Assembly: GCA_016709965.1 (NCBI GenBank)
Contig: JADJLT010000001.1
Location: 1,819,001 to 1,883,000 of the forward strand
Source of the DNA: Betaproteobacteria bacterium
GTDB lineage: Bacteria > Pseudomonadota > Gammaproteobacteria > Burkholderiales > Rhodocyclaceae
Length of the DNA stretch: 64,000 nucleotides
Reading direction: 5' to 3'
Under the pieces are notes generated by a model that did not search any database, had not been told where the DNA came from, and saw only the letters and a list, made by a program, of their open reading frames with translations. Positions 16,883-26,600 of this stretch are shown here, piece by piece. Every line of letters begins with the position of its first letter. Position 1 is the first letter of the stretch. Both the position numbers and the translations under genes were made by a program.

Positions 16883-17743
16883 ATGGCTAGCGGCAAGGAA
16901 ATTCGCAACAAGATCAAGAGCGTCGAAAACACGCGCAAGATCACCAAGGCCATGGAGATGGTGGCCGCATCCAAAATGCGCAAGGCGCAGGACCGGATGC
17001 GGGCTGCCCGTCCCTATGGCGAGAAGATCCGGCGCGTAGCAGGTAACCTGTCTCATGCTCTGACCGAATACCGCCACCCTTTTCTGGTGAATCGTGAACA
17101 AGCCGCTGTCGGCATGATTCTGATCACTTCTGACAAGGGTCTGTGCGGCGGTCTGAACTCCAACCTTCTTCGTCTCGCTATAACAAAGATGAAGGACTTC
17201 GAGTCCAAGGGCAATAAAATTCAGGCAACCTGTATCGGCAACAAAGGTCTCGGTTTCATGCAACGTGCTGGCGCGAAAGTTGTGTCGCACGTAACCGGAT
17301 TGGGTGATACACCTCATCTGGAAAAGCTGATCGGCCCGGTCAAGGTTCAACTTGATTCCTACATGAAGGGCGAGATTGACGCGCTGTATATTGGCTACAC
17401 TCGCTTCATCAACACGATGAAGCAGGAGCCGGTGTTTGAACAGCTGCTTCCGCTCTCCAGCGATACGGTCGGTACTGCGTCGCACAAATGGGATTACGTC
17501 TACGAACCCGATGCCAAGGCTGTGATTGATGATCTGCTGATTCGTTATGTCGAAGCATTGATTTATCAGGCTGTTGCTGAAAACATGGCCTCCGAGCAGT
17601 CCGCCCGGATGGTTGCCATGAAATCGGCATCGGATAATGCCAAGACCGTTATCGGCGATTTGAAGCTGGTTTACAACAAGGCCCGTCAGGCTGCGATTAC
17701 CAAAGAACTTTCGGAAATCGTCAGCGGCGCCGCCGCGGTGTGA
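16883..17743 (+). CDS. atpG: F1Fo ATP synthase subunit gamma
   Basis: 286 residues. The N-terminal coiled-coil helix (GKEIRNKIKSVENTRKITKAMEMV) and the C-terminal helix (SDNAKTVIGDLKLVYNKARQ AAITKELSEIVSGA) form the rotating shaft. The central LITSDKGLCGGLNSNLL is the family signature. Typical length. AGGAG site upstream; 31 bases to atpD. Confidence 0.98.
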   Translation: MASGKEIRNKIKSVENTRKITKAMEMVAASKMRKAQDRMRAARPYGEKIRRVAGNLSHALTEYRHPFLVNREQAAVGMILITSDKGLCGGLNSNLLRLAITKMKDFESKGNKIQATCIGNKGLGFMQRAGAKVVSHVTGLGDTPHLEKLIGPVKVQLDSYMKGEIDALYIGYTRFINTMKQEPVFEQLLPLSSDTVGTASHKWDYVYEPDAKAVIDDLLIRYVEALIYQAVAENMASEQSARMVAMKSASDNAKTVIGDLKLVYNKARQAAITKELSEIVSGAAAV

Positions 17744-17774
17744 CGCGTAGATTTTTATTTTTGGGGATTTGAAT

Positions 17775-19175
17775 ATGAGTCAAGGTTCAATCGTTCAGTG
17801 TATCGGCGCTGTGGTGGACATCCACTTCCCGCGCGAAGCGATGCCAAAGGTCTACGACGCCCTCAAGCTGGATGCTGCTGAAGCAAACGGCATGGCGGAA
17901 GATGGCCTGACCTTCGAAGTACAACAACAGCTCGGTGACGGTGTCGTTCGTACCATCGCCATGGGCTCCTCCGACGGTCTGCGTCGCGGCATGAAAGTGA
18001 ACAACACCGGCGCCGGCATTTCCGTGCCCGTCGGTATGGGCACCTTGGGCCGTATCATGGACGTGTTGGGTCGCCCGATCGACGAAGCTGGTCCTATTGA
18101 CAGCGACGAACTGCGTGAAATTCACGCAGCCGCACCGAAGTTTGACGAACTCTCGTCATCCGTCGACCTGCTGGAAACCGGAATCAAGGTTATTGACCTG
18201 ATCTGCCCGTTCGCCAAGGGCGGCAAGGTGGGTCTGTTCGGTGGCGCCGGCGTTGGCAAGACCGTCAACATGATGGAATTGATCAACAACATCGCCAAAC
18301 AGCACGCCGGCTTGTCCGTATTTGCTGGTGTCGGTGAGCGTACCCGTGAAGGTAACGACTTCTATCACGAAATGAAGGACTCCAACGTTCTCGACAAGGT
18401 CGCGATGGTGTTCGGTCAAATGAACGAGCCACCGGGTAACCGTCTGCGCGTTGCGCTGACCGGCCTGACCATGGCCGAGCGTTTCCGTGATGATGGTCGT
18501 GACATTCTGTTCTTCGTCGACAACATTTATCGCTACACGCTGGCTGGTACGGAAGTCTCCGCACTGCTCGGCCGAATGCCTTCAGCCGTGGGCTATCAGC
18601 CGACGCTGGCTGAAGAAATGGGCCGTCTGCAAGAGCGCATCACCTCCACCAAGGTTGGCTCGATCACCTCCATCCAGGCCGTCTATGTGCCTGCCGATGA
18701 CTTGACCGACCCGTCTCCGGCCACCACCTTCCTGCACTTGGACTCCACGGTTGTGTTGTCGCGTGATATCGCCTCACTGGGTATCTACCCGGCTGTCGAT
18801 CCGCTCGACTCCACCTCCCGTCAGCTCGACCCGCAGGTTGTTGGTGAAGAACATTACGCCGTTGCTCGTGCTGTGCAGATGAATCTGCAGCGCTACAAGG
18901 AACTGCGTGACATCATCGCGATTCTGGGTATGGACGAACTGTCTCCGGAAGACAAGCTGGCGGTGTCTCGCGCTCGTAAGATTCAGCGTTTCCTGTCCCA
19001 GCCGTTCCACGTGGCTGAAGTCTTCACCGGTTCGCCGGGCAAGTTCGTTTCCCTCAAGGAGACGATCAAGGGCTTCAAGGGTATTTGTGCTGGCGAATAT
19101 GATCATCTGCCGGAACAAGCCTTTTACATGGTGGGCGGTATCGAGGAAGTCCTCGAAAAGGCCAAGACGCTGTAA
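17775..19175 (+). CDS. atpD: F1Fo ATP synthase subunit beta (catalytic)
   Basis: 466 residues from ATG 17775 (MSQGSIVQCIGAVVDIHFP), chosen over the TTG at 17769 because GGGGA lies seven bases before the ATG. The catalytic Walker A is GGAGVGKTVNMMEL (about 150-157). The catalytic glutamate is in GVGERTREGNDFY. The signature PALAEEMG-like region (PTLAEEMGRLQERI) and DELSPEDK are present. Hydrolyses/synthesises ATP in the alpha3beta3 ring. Confidence 0.98.
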   Translation: MSQGSIVQCIGAVVDIHFPREAMPKVYDALKLDAAEANGMAEDGLTFEVQQQLGDGVVRTIAMGSSDGLRRGMKVNNTGAGISVPVGMGTLGRIMDVLGRPIDEAGPIDSDELREIHAAAPKFDELSSSVDLLETGIKVIDLICPFAKGGKVGLFGGAGVGKTVNMMELINNIAKQHAGLSVFAGVGERTREGNDFYHEMKDSNVLDKVAMVFGQMNEPPGNRLRVALTGLTMAERFRDDGRDILFFVDNIYRYTLAGTEVSALLGRMPSAVGYQPTLAEEMGRLQERITSTKVGSITSIQAVYVPADDLTDPSPATTFLHLDSTVVLSRDIASLGIYPAVDPLDSTSRQLDPQVVGEEHYAVARAVQMNLQRYKELRDIIAILGMDELSPEDKLAVSRARKIQRFLSQPFHVAEVFTGSPGKFVSLKETIKGFKGICAGEYDHLPEQAFYMVGGIEEVLEKAKTL

Positions 19176-19202
19176 TCATTCGCGTCTGCAAAGGAGCTAG
19201 TA

Positions 19203-19628
19203 ATGGCTATGACTGTTCATTGTGATGTCGTCAGCGCTGAGGAATCAATCTTCTCAGGACTGGTAGAGATCGCAGTATTCCCCGGCGAAGCCGGGGAGCT
19301 TGGCATTTTGCCGCGTCACACACCGTTGTTAACTCGCATCAAGCCCGGCACAATTCGTTTGAAGGTGCCGGATCAAAGCGAGTTTGAACTGGTGTATGTT
19401 TCCGGTGGAATGCTGGAAGTCCAGCCCGACATGATTACCGTGTTGGCTGATACGGCGATTCGTGCGCATGATCTGGACGAAGCCAAAGCACTGGAAGCCA
19501 AGAAGCGTGCCGAAGAGGCTCTCGCCAATCGGAATGCCGAAATGGATTACGCCGCTGCGGAAGCAGAGTTGGCGCAAGCCGTTGCCCAGTTGCAAGCGAT
19601 TCAACGTCTGCGCAAGCATACTCACTGA
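19203..19628 (+). CDS. atpC: F1Fo ATP synthase subunit epsilon
   Basis: 141 residues. N-terminal beta-sandwich (HCDVVSAEESIFSG ... GELGILPRHTPLLTRI KPG) and a C-terminal helical hairpin rich in Ala/Glu (DEAKALEAKKRAEEALA). The C-terminal hairpin can inhibit ATP hydrolysis. SD AAGGAG is six bases upstream. Last gene of the operon, followed by a strong terminator. Confidence 0.97.
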   Translation: MAMTVHCDVVSAEESIFSGLVEIAVFPGEAGELGILPRHTPLLTRIKPGTIRLKVPDQSEFELVYVSGGMLEVQPDMITVLADTAIRAHDLDEAKALEAKKRAEEALANRNAEMDYAAAEAELAQAVAQLQAIQRLRKHTH

Positions 19629-19643
19629 TTCCGGAATTCGGGA

Positions 19644-19680
19644 ACAAAAAAAGGCAGCTTCGGCTGCTTTTTTTGTTTTT
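19644..19680 (+). terminator. Rho-independent terminator after atpC (bidirectional)
   Basis: A stem GGCAGC-TTCG-GCTGC with a UUCG tetraloop is preceded by an A run and followed by TTTTTTTGTTTTT. It is symmetrical enough to end both atpC (plus) and the facing ubiJ (minus) transcripts. Confidence 0.92.
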
Positions 19681-19694
19681 TAATCTTTATAGGA

Positions 19695-20267
19695 TCAGAG
19701 ACGCGAAATACGCTTCTCAAGTCGATTAATGTCATCTCGAAGGCAATTAACTGCACTCCCGAATTCTGCAATATCCCCCGGGACAACGAGCAAGTTTGAC
19801 TCTTCGGTCGTGTATTCAACAGCATTTTTGCTGACTCGATAAATACTGTCAGAGATCCCGGCAGCTAACGACTTTGCAAGTCTTGCCAATCGATGGGCAG
19901 GAATATCACCAATGAATCCTGCAAGATCGCCCTCTGCATCCCACTCCAGATTACGCAAAACGAAAGCCAGGCTCTCTGCAATATCCGCAGCCCCCCCCAA
20001 CTTTATCGACGAAAACAAGCGGTCACGATCAAATAACAGACGAGCCGGGATATCGGTCGGGAGCGTGATCGCCACATTCGGATTGGACTCTGCATCTCCG
20101 ATTTGAAACAGTCCGTGCTCGTCGATGCTCATTCGCAGTTTGACCAGCCCCCCCGCATCGATCAATACCTGCGCCCCGGAGTGCACACGCAAACGTTCTT
20201 GTGCCCAATGCTCACCCTGAATCAAATGATTCAAGGCACGAATGATCAAGTGAGAAATGGGATCCAT
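19695..20267 (-). CDS. ubiJ: Ubiquinone biosynthesis accessory factor UbiJ (SCP2 domain)
   Basis: 190 residues. An N-terminal SCP2-like lipid-binding domain (about 10-110, with LRMSIDEHGLFQIG and VAITLPTDIPARLLFDRDRLFSSIKLGGAADIAESLAFVL-type features) is followed by a helical part ending in a short coiled coil (DDINRLEKRISRL). In proteobacteria UbiJ organises the Ubi metabolon and binds isoprenoid intermediates. Its place 14 bases after ubiE supports the call. Cytoplasmic. Confidence 0.85.
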   Translation of the reverse strand: MDPISHLIIRALNHLIQGEHWAQERLRVHSGAQVLIDAGGLVKLRMSIDEHGLFQIGDAESNPNVAITLPTDIPARLLFDRDRLFSSIKLGGAADIAESLAFVLRNLEWDAEGDLAGFIGDIPAHRLARLAKSLAAGISDSIYRVSKNAVEYTTEESNLLVVPGDIAEFGSAVNCLRDDINRLEKRISRL

Positions 20268-20281
20268 CTACATCTGCCAGC

Positions 20282-21019
20282 TTAAAATTTGAATCCACGG
20301 TGCAATGCGACCACACCCAAGGCCAGATTGAAGAATTCAACTTTCTCAAAACCGACCTGTTCCATCATCGCCTTGAGCTCTTCCTGCCCGGGATGGACTC
20401 GAATCGATTCCGATAGATAGCGGTAGCTATCCGAATCGTTGGTAACCAACTTGCCTACCCTCGGGATAACCTGGAAAGAATAAAAATCATAAAGCGGCGC
20501 CAACGGTTTCCAGACCTGTGAAAACTCCAGCACTAGCAGACGTCCGCCCGGACGAAGTACGCGGCGCATTTCCGCCAGGGCAGCGTCCTTGTGCGTCATG
20601 TTGCGCAAGCCAAAGGCAACCGTTACGCAATCGAACCAGTCATCGGGGAACGGCAGTTTTTCGGCGTCACACTGTGCCACAGGCAACATGTAGCCTTTAT
20701 CGAGCAGTCGATCTCTGCCACGTGCCAGCATTGCATTATTAATATCGGTCAGCCAGACTTGGCCACTCTTGCCAACACGCTTGGCAAACGCCAACGACAA
20801 GTCCCCTGTGCCTCCGGCAACATCAAGCACCCGAGAGCCCTCGCGCACGCCGCTACGCTGAATGGTGAAAGCCTTCCAGAGGCGGTGCATGCCACCAGAC
20901 ATCAGATCGTTCATCAGATCGTAGCGACCGGCGACCGAATCAAATACATCGGCAACGCGGCGTGCCTTTTCCTGCTCGGCCACGGATTCGTAGCCAAAGT
21001 GTGTCGTGTCGTTTTTCAT
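20282..21019 (-). CDS. ubiE: Ubiquinone/menaquinone C-methyltransferase UbiE
   Basis: 245 residues from ATG 21019 (MKNDTTHFGYESV), the standard N-terminus; the in-frame extension upstream is not conserved. SAM motif I is VLDVAGGTGDLSLAFAK, and the family motifs AGRYDLMNDLMSGGMHRLWK and VTVAFGLRNMTHKDAAL are present. It methylates the quinone ring C2 in ubiquinone (and menaquinone) synthesis. It lies between a DUF971 gene (4 bases upstream) and ubiJ, the usual betaproteobacterial arrangement. Confidence 0.97.
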   Translation of the reverse strand: MKNDTTHFGYESVAEQEKARRVADVFDSVAGRYDLMNDLMSGGMHRLWKAFTIQRSGVREGSRVLDVAGGTGDLSLAFAKRVGKSGQVWLTDINNAMLARGRDRLLDKGYMLPVAQCDAEKLPFPDDWFDCVTVAFGLRNMTHKDAALAEMRRVLRPGGRLLVLEFSQVWKPLAPLYDFYSFQVIPRVGKLVTNDSDSYRYLSESIRVHPGQEELKAMMEQVGFEKVEFFNLALGVVALHRGFKF

Positions 21020-21023
21020 GACT

Positions 21024-21443
21024 TTAGTGGTGATGGCCGCAACTGGATGCGGCCTGGCGTGAGGTACTGTCGATATCGCGCGACATTCCCTGAGTTTCGA
21101 TTTGGTTAAGGTATTCCTGCCACAATTCGTCGTGGTGTTTTCCCAGGTTGTAGAGCAAGTCCCACGAATAGAGACCGCTATCATGGCCATCTGAAAAGAC
21201 CAGTCGCAATGCATAAGTACCAACCGGCTCTATCCGTTCAACATCGACGTCGCGTTTTCCGGTCTGCAATGTTTCCTGGCCAACACCGTGGCCACGCGCC
21301 TCTGCCGAGGGCGTATAAACCCGTAGATACTCGAAATCCAGCGAATAATTTTCGCCGTTTTCGTAAATCAGCTCCAAGCGACGGGACTTCTGGTGCAACT
21401 TGATCTCGCTTGGTATTGGGGTATCACGATCAATACCAGCCAT
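21024..21443 (-). CDS. DUF971 (gamma-butyrobetaine hydroxylase-like N-terminal domain) protein
   Basis: 139 residues. The single domain shows KLHQKSRRLELIYENGENYSLDFEYLRVYTPSAE as pieces (SRRLELIY, LDFEYLRVYTPSAE) and GLYSWDLLYNLG, all characteristic of DUF971. The C-terminus ends HHH after a Cys. The domain is found alone in bacteria and fused to dioxygenases in eukaryotes, where it binds zinc; function here is unknown. It is coupled to ubiE, so a role linked to quinone or iron-sulfur proteins is possible. Confidence 0.85.
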   Translation of the reverse strand: MAGIDRDTPIPSEIKLHQKSRRLELIYENGENYSLDFEYLRVYTPSAEARGHGVGQETLQTGKRDVDVERIEPVGTYALRLVFSDGHDSGLYSWDLLYNLGKHHDELWQEYLNQIETQGMSRDIDSTSRQAASSCGHHH

Positions 21444-21505
21444 AGTTTCCTCCTGGATGAGGACGCTAGTTTAGCGCACTCACCCCAACACCGTACCAAG
21501 ATAGC

Positions 21506-23110
21506 TCACAGCACCTGATAGCTGATGCGATCGTAATCAGTCCCACGCTGCAAAATATGGTTCAGGCGAAGTTGCCCGACGGTGTCATCATCGGTAAATA
21601 CTTCGACGATACGGCCCGCCTGATACATGCCGGGTGGCAGGACGATTGAACCCTCTTCTTTGATCGCCGCTACGGGGGGCAACAAAAAGGCGCGCACATA
21701 GCGCTCCTGGTTGCCGATTTTCGACGATGCGATCCGCACGCCGATCCCGGTTGGCATTCCCGGCAGGGTGGCGACACCAACGATCAGCCCGCCGGTTTCA
21801 TCCTGCATCAACCAGGTCGCCTGAGCCAGCAGGAAGTGATCGCCATCATGCGGGCACACCACCATCAATTGTCCATGCGAAATTCGCTGCCCGGCATTGC
21901 TGCGACCCAGTCGAAAACCGTTGGCAGAGTGATTGATAACCGACCACTCATCCACCGGGAATGTGATTTGCGGTTTGATCGCCAGTTCCCGCCCGGGTTG
22001 AACACAGTCACCAAACGTGAAAAGCTGGTCAAACTCGCCCCGTGAAAATGAAGCGGCCGAATCAGGCTGTTCGAATTCCTTCCCGGTGACGCAAAAATGC
22101 ATCGCCTCAAAACCAACGGCCACCCTGGCAATACCCTGGGTTGAAAAACGGCGAAACCGACGCGGTGAAGCCGACTGAGTCCATGGCCGGGCAAGGTGAT
22201 CAAGCAAGCTGATCACATGTCCACTGGTCTCTTCACCCAGACCAAGCTGGGATGGCGTAACGCGCTGCCGAAGCTGGCTGAGCATGTGATTGATCTGCAG
22301 TCCCAGACGCGTGGTATCGAGACGCCTGGCATCGGCGGGCGGTTCCTCGGCCACCGCGGCAGGATGCAGCGGTGCATCCTTCATCAGTTCGATGACGTAA
22401 GCCGGCACCTCCAGATCGTCATCCAGCCTATGGATGGAGACCAGCGGCGCCCACATGCCGGCCCAGCGTCGAATCAGATTCAGATTACGCACGCTGTTAC
22501 TGTAAGGACTGGCAATATCAATCAGCAACAGGGTCGTGTAAGCCGCAGCACAATGCGTTGCCTGCAGGTTGTTTTCCAGAACATCCTCAACCGGCGTGTA
22601 GGCGATGCCCCATTCTTCGGCGGTTTCGTAATAGCCGTGCAGGTCCAGCCAGACGCCCGGTGGCAGATCACGGCGCGCGCGGTAGTGCTCCAGAATAATC
22701 ATTCCGGTGTAGTACAGGCAGCGATGCAGGATCGTCGCCATCAGGGCGACATACTGCGCGTTCTCGGCCTCCGGCTCTTCCAGTCGAGCACACAGGGCAT
22801 AGGCTTTGCCCACCTTTCGCCAGGCGGATACCACCTGCTGGAAGTAAGACTCCTCGTCGCTCGCCAGCGGCAATGCCTTGTTATGGTAACGACGAGCCAT
22901 TTCTTCTTCGACAAAACACAGCGGTGCCCGCGCCTGTTCAAGCAAGGCGAGCAAGATACCGGGCTCGGGCGGTGAGAGCAGTAGCGCATCGAGGAAGCAC
23001 ATGAGCTGCCGCTCCGCCACCACTGGATTAGCCAGTGACAACTGCGCGAGATAGTCCGTCCCGCTCTGCAGATCGGTAATTTCAGCCGCCTCGGTATCAG
23101 TCATAGTCAT
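21506..23110 (-). CDS. Large PilZ-like protein of unknown function
   Basis: 534 residues from ATG 23110 (MTMTDTEAAEI); a GTG at 23131 would overlap the HIT gene. The first half is helical (CFLDALLLSPPEPGILLALLEQARAPLCFVEEEMARRYHNKALPL in pieces). The second half has a beta-rich region (about 370-480) with SVINHSANGFRLGRSNAGQRISHGQLMVV, which resembles the 'D/N-x-S-x-x-G' part of PilZ c-di-GMP-binding domains without a clean RxxxR. A regulatory c-di-GMP effector is a guess. It is coupled to a HIT gene. No exact family recognised. Confidence 0.55.
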   Translation of the reverse strand: MTMTDTEAAEITDLQSGTDYLAQLSLANPVVAERQLMCFLDALLLSPPEPGILLALLEQARAPLCFVEEEMARRYHNKALPLASDEESYFQQVVSAWRKVGKAYALCARLEEPEAENAQYVALMATILHRCLYYTGMIILEHYRARRDLPPGVWLDLHGYYETAEEWGIAYTPVEDVLENNLQATHCAAAYTTLLLIDIASPYSNSVRNLNLIRRWAGMWAPLVSIHRLDDDLEVPAYVIELMKDAPLHPAAVAEEPPADARRLDTTRLGLQINHMLSQLRQRVTPSQLGLGEETSGHVISLLDHLARPWTQSASPRRFRRFSTQGIARVAVGFEAMHFCVTGKEFEQPDSAASFSRGEFDQLFTFGDCVQPGRELAIKPQITFPVDEWSVINHSANGFRLGRSNAGQRISHGQLMVVCPHDGDHFLLAQATWLMQDETGGLIVGVATLPGMPTGIGVRIASSKIGNQERYVRAFLLPPVAAIKEEGSIVLPPGMYQAGRIVEVFTDDDTVGQLRLNHILQRGTDYDRISYQVL

Positions 23111-23117
23111 GCTCAAT

Positions 23118-23555
23118 TCAGCCTTTTTCACTCTCTGCCAGCACCACAGTCAGCGTCTGCATCATCAGCTCGTCACTGATCGCCGGACGTTGTACCGACG
23201 TTTCGCGCTGCACCTTGCCCCACAAGGATTCCGGAAAATGCCGGTCATCCTGCCAACGGGGTATCACGTGCCAATGAACGTGCGGCACCATGTTGCCAAA
23301 ACTGGCGAGGTTGATTTTATCGGGAATAAAGAGCCGGCGAACCATCGCCTCGACGGCAAATACAACGCGCATCAACATGGCCTGATGGGCGGCGTCCAGG
23401 TCGGTCATTTCGCGCACGTGATCGTTCCAGATCACGCGGCAGAAACCTGGATAAAAAGGATCATCGACGCGAATGACGCGGCACAGATCCGAACGCCAGA
23501 GGACAAAGCCCCCGGCATTTGCACACAACTCACAGGCTTGATTGCCGACCGTCAC
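23118..23555 (-). CDS. HIT-family nucleotide hydrolase
   Basis: 145 residues with the histidine-triad motif HVHWHVIPR (about residues 91-99; HxHxHxx with H-V-H-W-H-V). A CELC pair near the N-terminus may bind zinc as in some HIT proteins. HIT hydrolases cleave dinucleotide polyphosphates or aminoacyl-/sugar-nucleotides. The substrate is not shown. Its stop overlaps possible starts of the downstream PilZ-like gene. Confidence 0.88.
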   Translation of the reverse strand: MTVGNQACELCANAGGFVLWRSDLCRVIRVDDPFYPGFCRVIWNDHVREMTDLDAAHQAMLMRVVFAVEAMVRRLFIPDKINLASFGNMVPHVHWHVIPRWQDDRHFPESLWGKVQRETSVQRPAISDELMMQTLTVVLAESEKG

Positions 23556-23638
23556 GCTGCTTTCTCCAGGAATCCAGACAGAATCACATCAGAAACCTTA
23601 TAGCACAAGCCTCCGCGACCGATGAATGAAGCATTCCA

Positions 23639-23665
23639 CGGTCAGCCGGAAAAAACAGCCAAAAA
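23639..23665 (-). repeat. Dispersed repeat, copy 4 (intergenic)
   Basis: Minus strand: GTTTTTGGCTG, then TTTTTTCCGGCTGACCG; core has one change (GGCTGACC). It begins a few bases after the stop of the FAD oxidoreductase and points the same way as that gene. Both T tracts are present. Confidence 0.85.
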
Positions 23666-23666
23666 C

Positions 23667-26600
23667 TTAAAGCAGCACGCGCTCGATGCCGCCGGTGTTC
23701 GCCTTGCCCACGTAATCCGCCATCCAGTTGTCGCCGAGCAAATGCTTGGCCACCTCGACCACGATGTAATCCGCCTTGGTACCGGCATCGTCATCGTAAC
23801 GGGACAGCCCCTGCAGACAGGCCGGGCAGGATGTCAGTATCTTGACGTCACCCTTGAAACCGTCGGCTCGCAACTTGGCAGCACCCGATTCAATCTCCTC
23901 CTGCTTGCGGAATTTCACCTGAGTGGCGATATCCGGGCGTGAATAGGCGAATGAGCCAGCGTCACCGCAACAACGGTCGGTCAGCGGCACTTCCTGGCCC
24001 ATCAATGCCTTGGTGACGGCCAGCGGCGCGTAGGCCTTCATCGGCGTGTGGCAGGGGTCGTGGTACATGTAGCGCGTGCCCTCGACACCTTCCAGCTTGA
24101 CACCCTTTTCCATCAGATATTCATGGATGTCGAGCAGGCGGCAACCCGGGAAAATCTTCTCGAACTGGTATTTCTGCAGCTGATCCATGCACGTTCCGCA
24201 GGAAACGATCACTGTCTTGATATCGAGATAATTCAGCGTATTGGCCACGCGGTGGAAGAGCACGCGGTTGTCCGTCGTAATCTTCTGCCCCTTGTCTTCG
24301 TCACCGGAGGCAGTCTGCGGATAGCCGCAGCACAAGTAGCCCGGCGGCAACACCGTGGTGGCGCCGACTTCGTAAAGCATCGCCTGCGTGGCCAAACCGA
24401 CCTGCGAGAACAGGCGCTCCGAACCGCAACCCGGGAAATAGAACACGGCATCCGATTCCTCGGTCGTCTTGCGCGGATTTCGGATGACCGGGATCACCTT
24501 GTCGTCCTCAATATCGAGCAAGGCACGCGACGTACGCTTGGGCAGGTTGCCCGGCATCGGTCGATTCAGGAAGTGGATGATCTGCGTCTTGACCGTCGGC
24601 GCCCCCAGCGTTGCCGGCGGATGAGCGCGACTGTCCTGAATCAGGCCAACCGCCTTGGCTGCCTTGTGGGCGAGACGCTGGGCCTTGAAGCCAAAGTCCA
24701 TCATGACGCCGCGCATCACCTTGATCGTCGCCGGATCCTTCAAATTCAGGTAGGTCATTGCGGCGACCGTACCCGGGCTGAAGCGCTTCTTGTCCTGCTT
24801 GCGCAGGAAATTGCGCATGGCAACCGAGACATCGCCGAAGTCGATATCGACCGGGCAAGGCTTCAGGCAGCGATGACAGACCGTGCAATGGTCCGCCACA
24901 TCGTTGAATTCGTCGAAATGCTTCAGCGAAATACCGCGTCGGGTCTGCTCTTCGTAAAGGAAGGCTTCGACCAGCAGCGAGGTCGCCAGAATCTTGTTGC
25001 GTGGCGAGTAGAGCAGGTTGGCCCGCGGCACGTGCGTCGAGCACACAGGCTTGCATTTGCCGCAGCGCAGACAGTCTTTGACCATGTCCGAGATCTTGCC
25101 GATTTCGGACTGTTCCATGATCAACGATTCAGTGCCGAGCAGGCTGAACGATGGCGTATAGGCATTGCCCAGGTCGCCGCCAGGCATCAGCTTGCCCTTG
25201 TTGAAACGGCCTTCCGGATCGACCTTCTGCTTGTAGGCGCGGAAGGGGCCAAGTTCGGCTTCGGTCAAATATTCCAGCTTGGTGATGCCGATGCCGTGCT
25301 CGCCGGAAATGACGCCATCCAGTCCGCGGGCGATGTGCATGATACGGTCGACGGCCTTGTAAGCCGTCTGCAGCATCTCGTAATTGTCGGAATTGACCGG
25401 CAGATTGGTATGCACGTTACCGTCGCCGGCATGCATGTGCAGCGCCACGAAAACCCGTCCGCGCAGCACTTCCTTGTGGATGGCTTCGATGCGCTCGATG
25501 ATCGGACGATAAACGCCGCCGTCGAAAATCTTGGCCAGCCGGGCATGCAGCTCCTGCTTCCACGACACGCGCACGGAGTAATCCTGCAGGCGGTGAAACA
25601 GGATCGGATTGTCTGCCCGATTGGTCAATTCGCCGGCCACCACGCCGTAGGAGGCGAAGCGCGATTCGGCTTCAGCCAGCGGCAGGTCGAGATTTTCCAG
25701 CAGCCATGCCCAGCGCAGACGAACAGCTTCAACGTAATCGAGCGCGGCCTGACGACGATCACCGAGCAGCACGTCGGTATCCAGCGTCGTATCGCCGCGA
25801 TGCAGGGGCAGATCACCCTTGAGAAATTCGGAGAGCGCATCACACAAGGCCAGCTTGTTCTGCGTCGACAGTTCGATGTTGATGCGCTCGATGCCGTCGC
25901 AGTAGTCGCCCATGCGCGGCAGCGGAATCACCACGTCCTCGTTTAGCTTGAAGGCGTTGGTATGGCGCGAAATGGCGGCGGTGCGTGAGCGGTCGAGCCA
26001 GAATTTCTTGCGGGTTTCGGCGTTGACCGCGATGAAGCCTTCGGCAGCGCGCAAGTTGCACATGCGGACAACTTCCGAAGCAGCAGCCATCACTGCATTT
26101 TCGTCGTGACCAACGAGATCGCCGATCAGCACCATCTTTGGCCGACCATGGCGCTTGGCCTTGGTCGCGTAGCCGACGGCCTTCACATAGCGTTCGTCGA
26201 GATGTTCCAGACCGGCCAGTTGCACGCCGGCGGCATGCCCGGCACCGCCTGGTTTGAAGTAATCGGTAATTTCGACAATGGCCGGCACCGCTTCGCGCAC
26301 CTGGCCGAAAAACTCCAGACAAACCGTGCGCGCCACCGGCGGCATCTTGTGCAGCACCCAGCGGGCGGCGACGATGATGCCGTCGGTGCCTTCCTTCTGG
26401 ACGCCGGGAATACCGCCAAGGAACTTGTCAGTCACGTCCTTGCCCAGCCCGATCTTGCGGCAGGCAGCGCCCGGCATGGTCAGGATTTCTTCGCCGAGAA
26501 ATTTCTTGCCGGTCGAATCGAAGCGCTTCAGGCGGAATTCGACGTTTTCCTGCTCGTGGATCTTGCCGTAGTTGTGATTGACGCGTTCGACTTCCAGCCA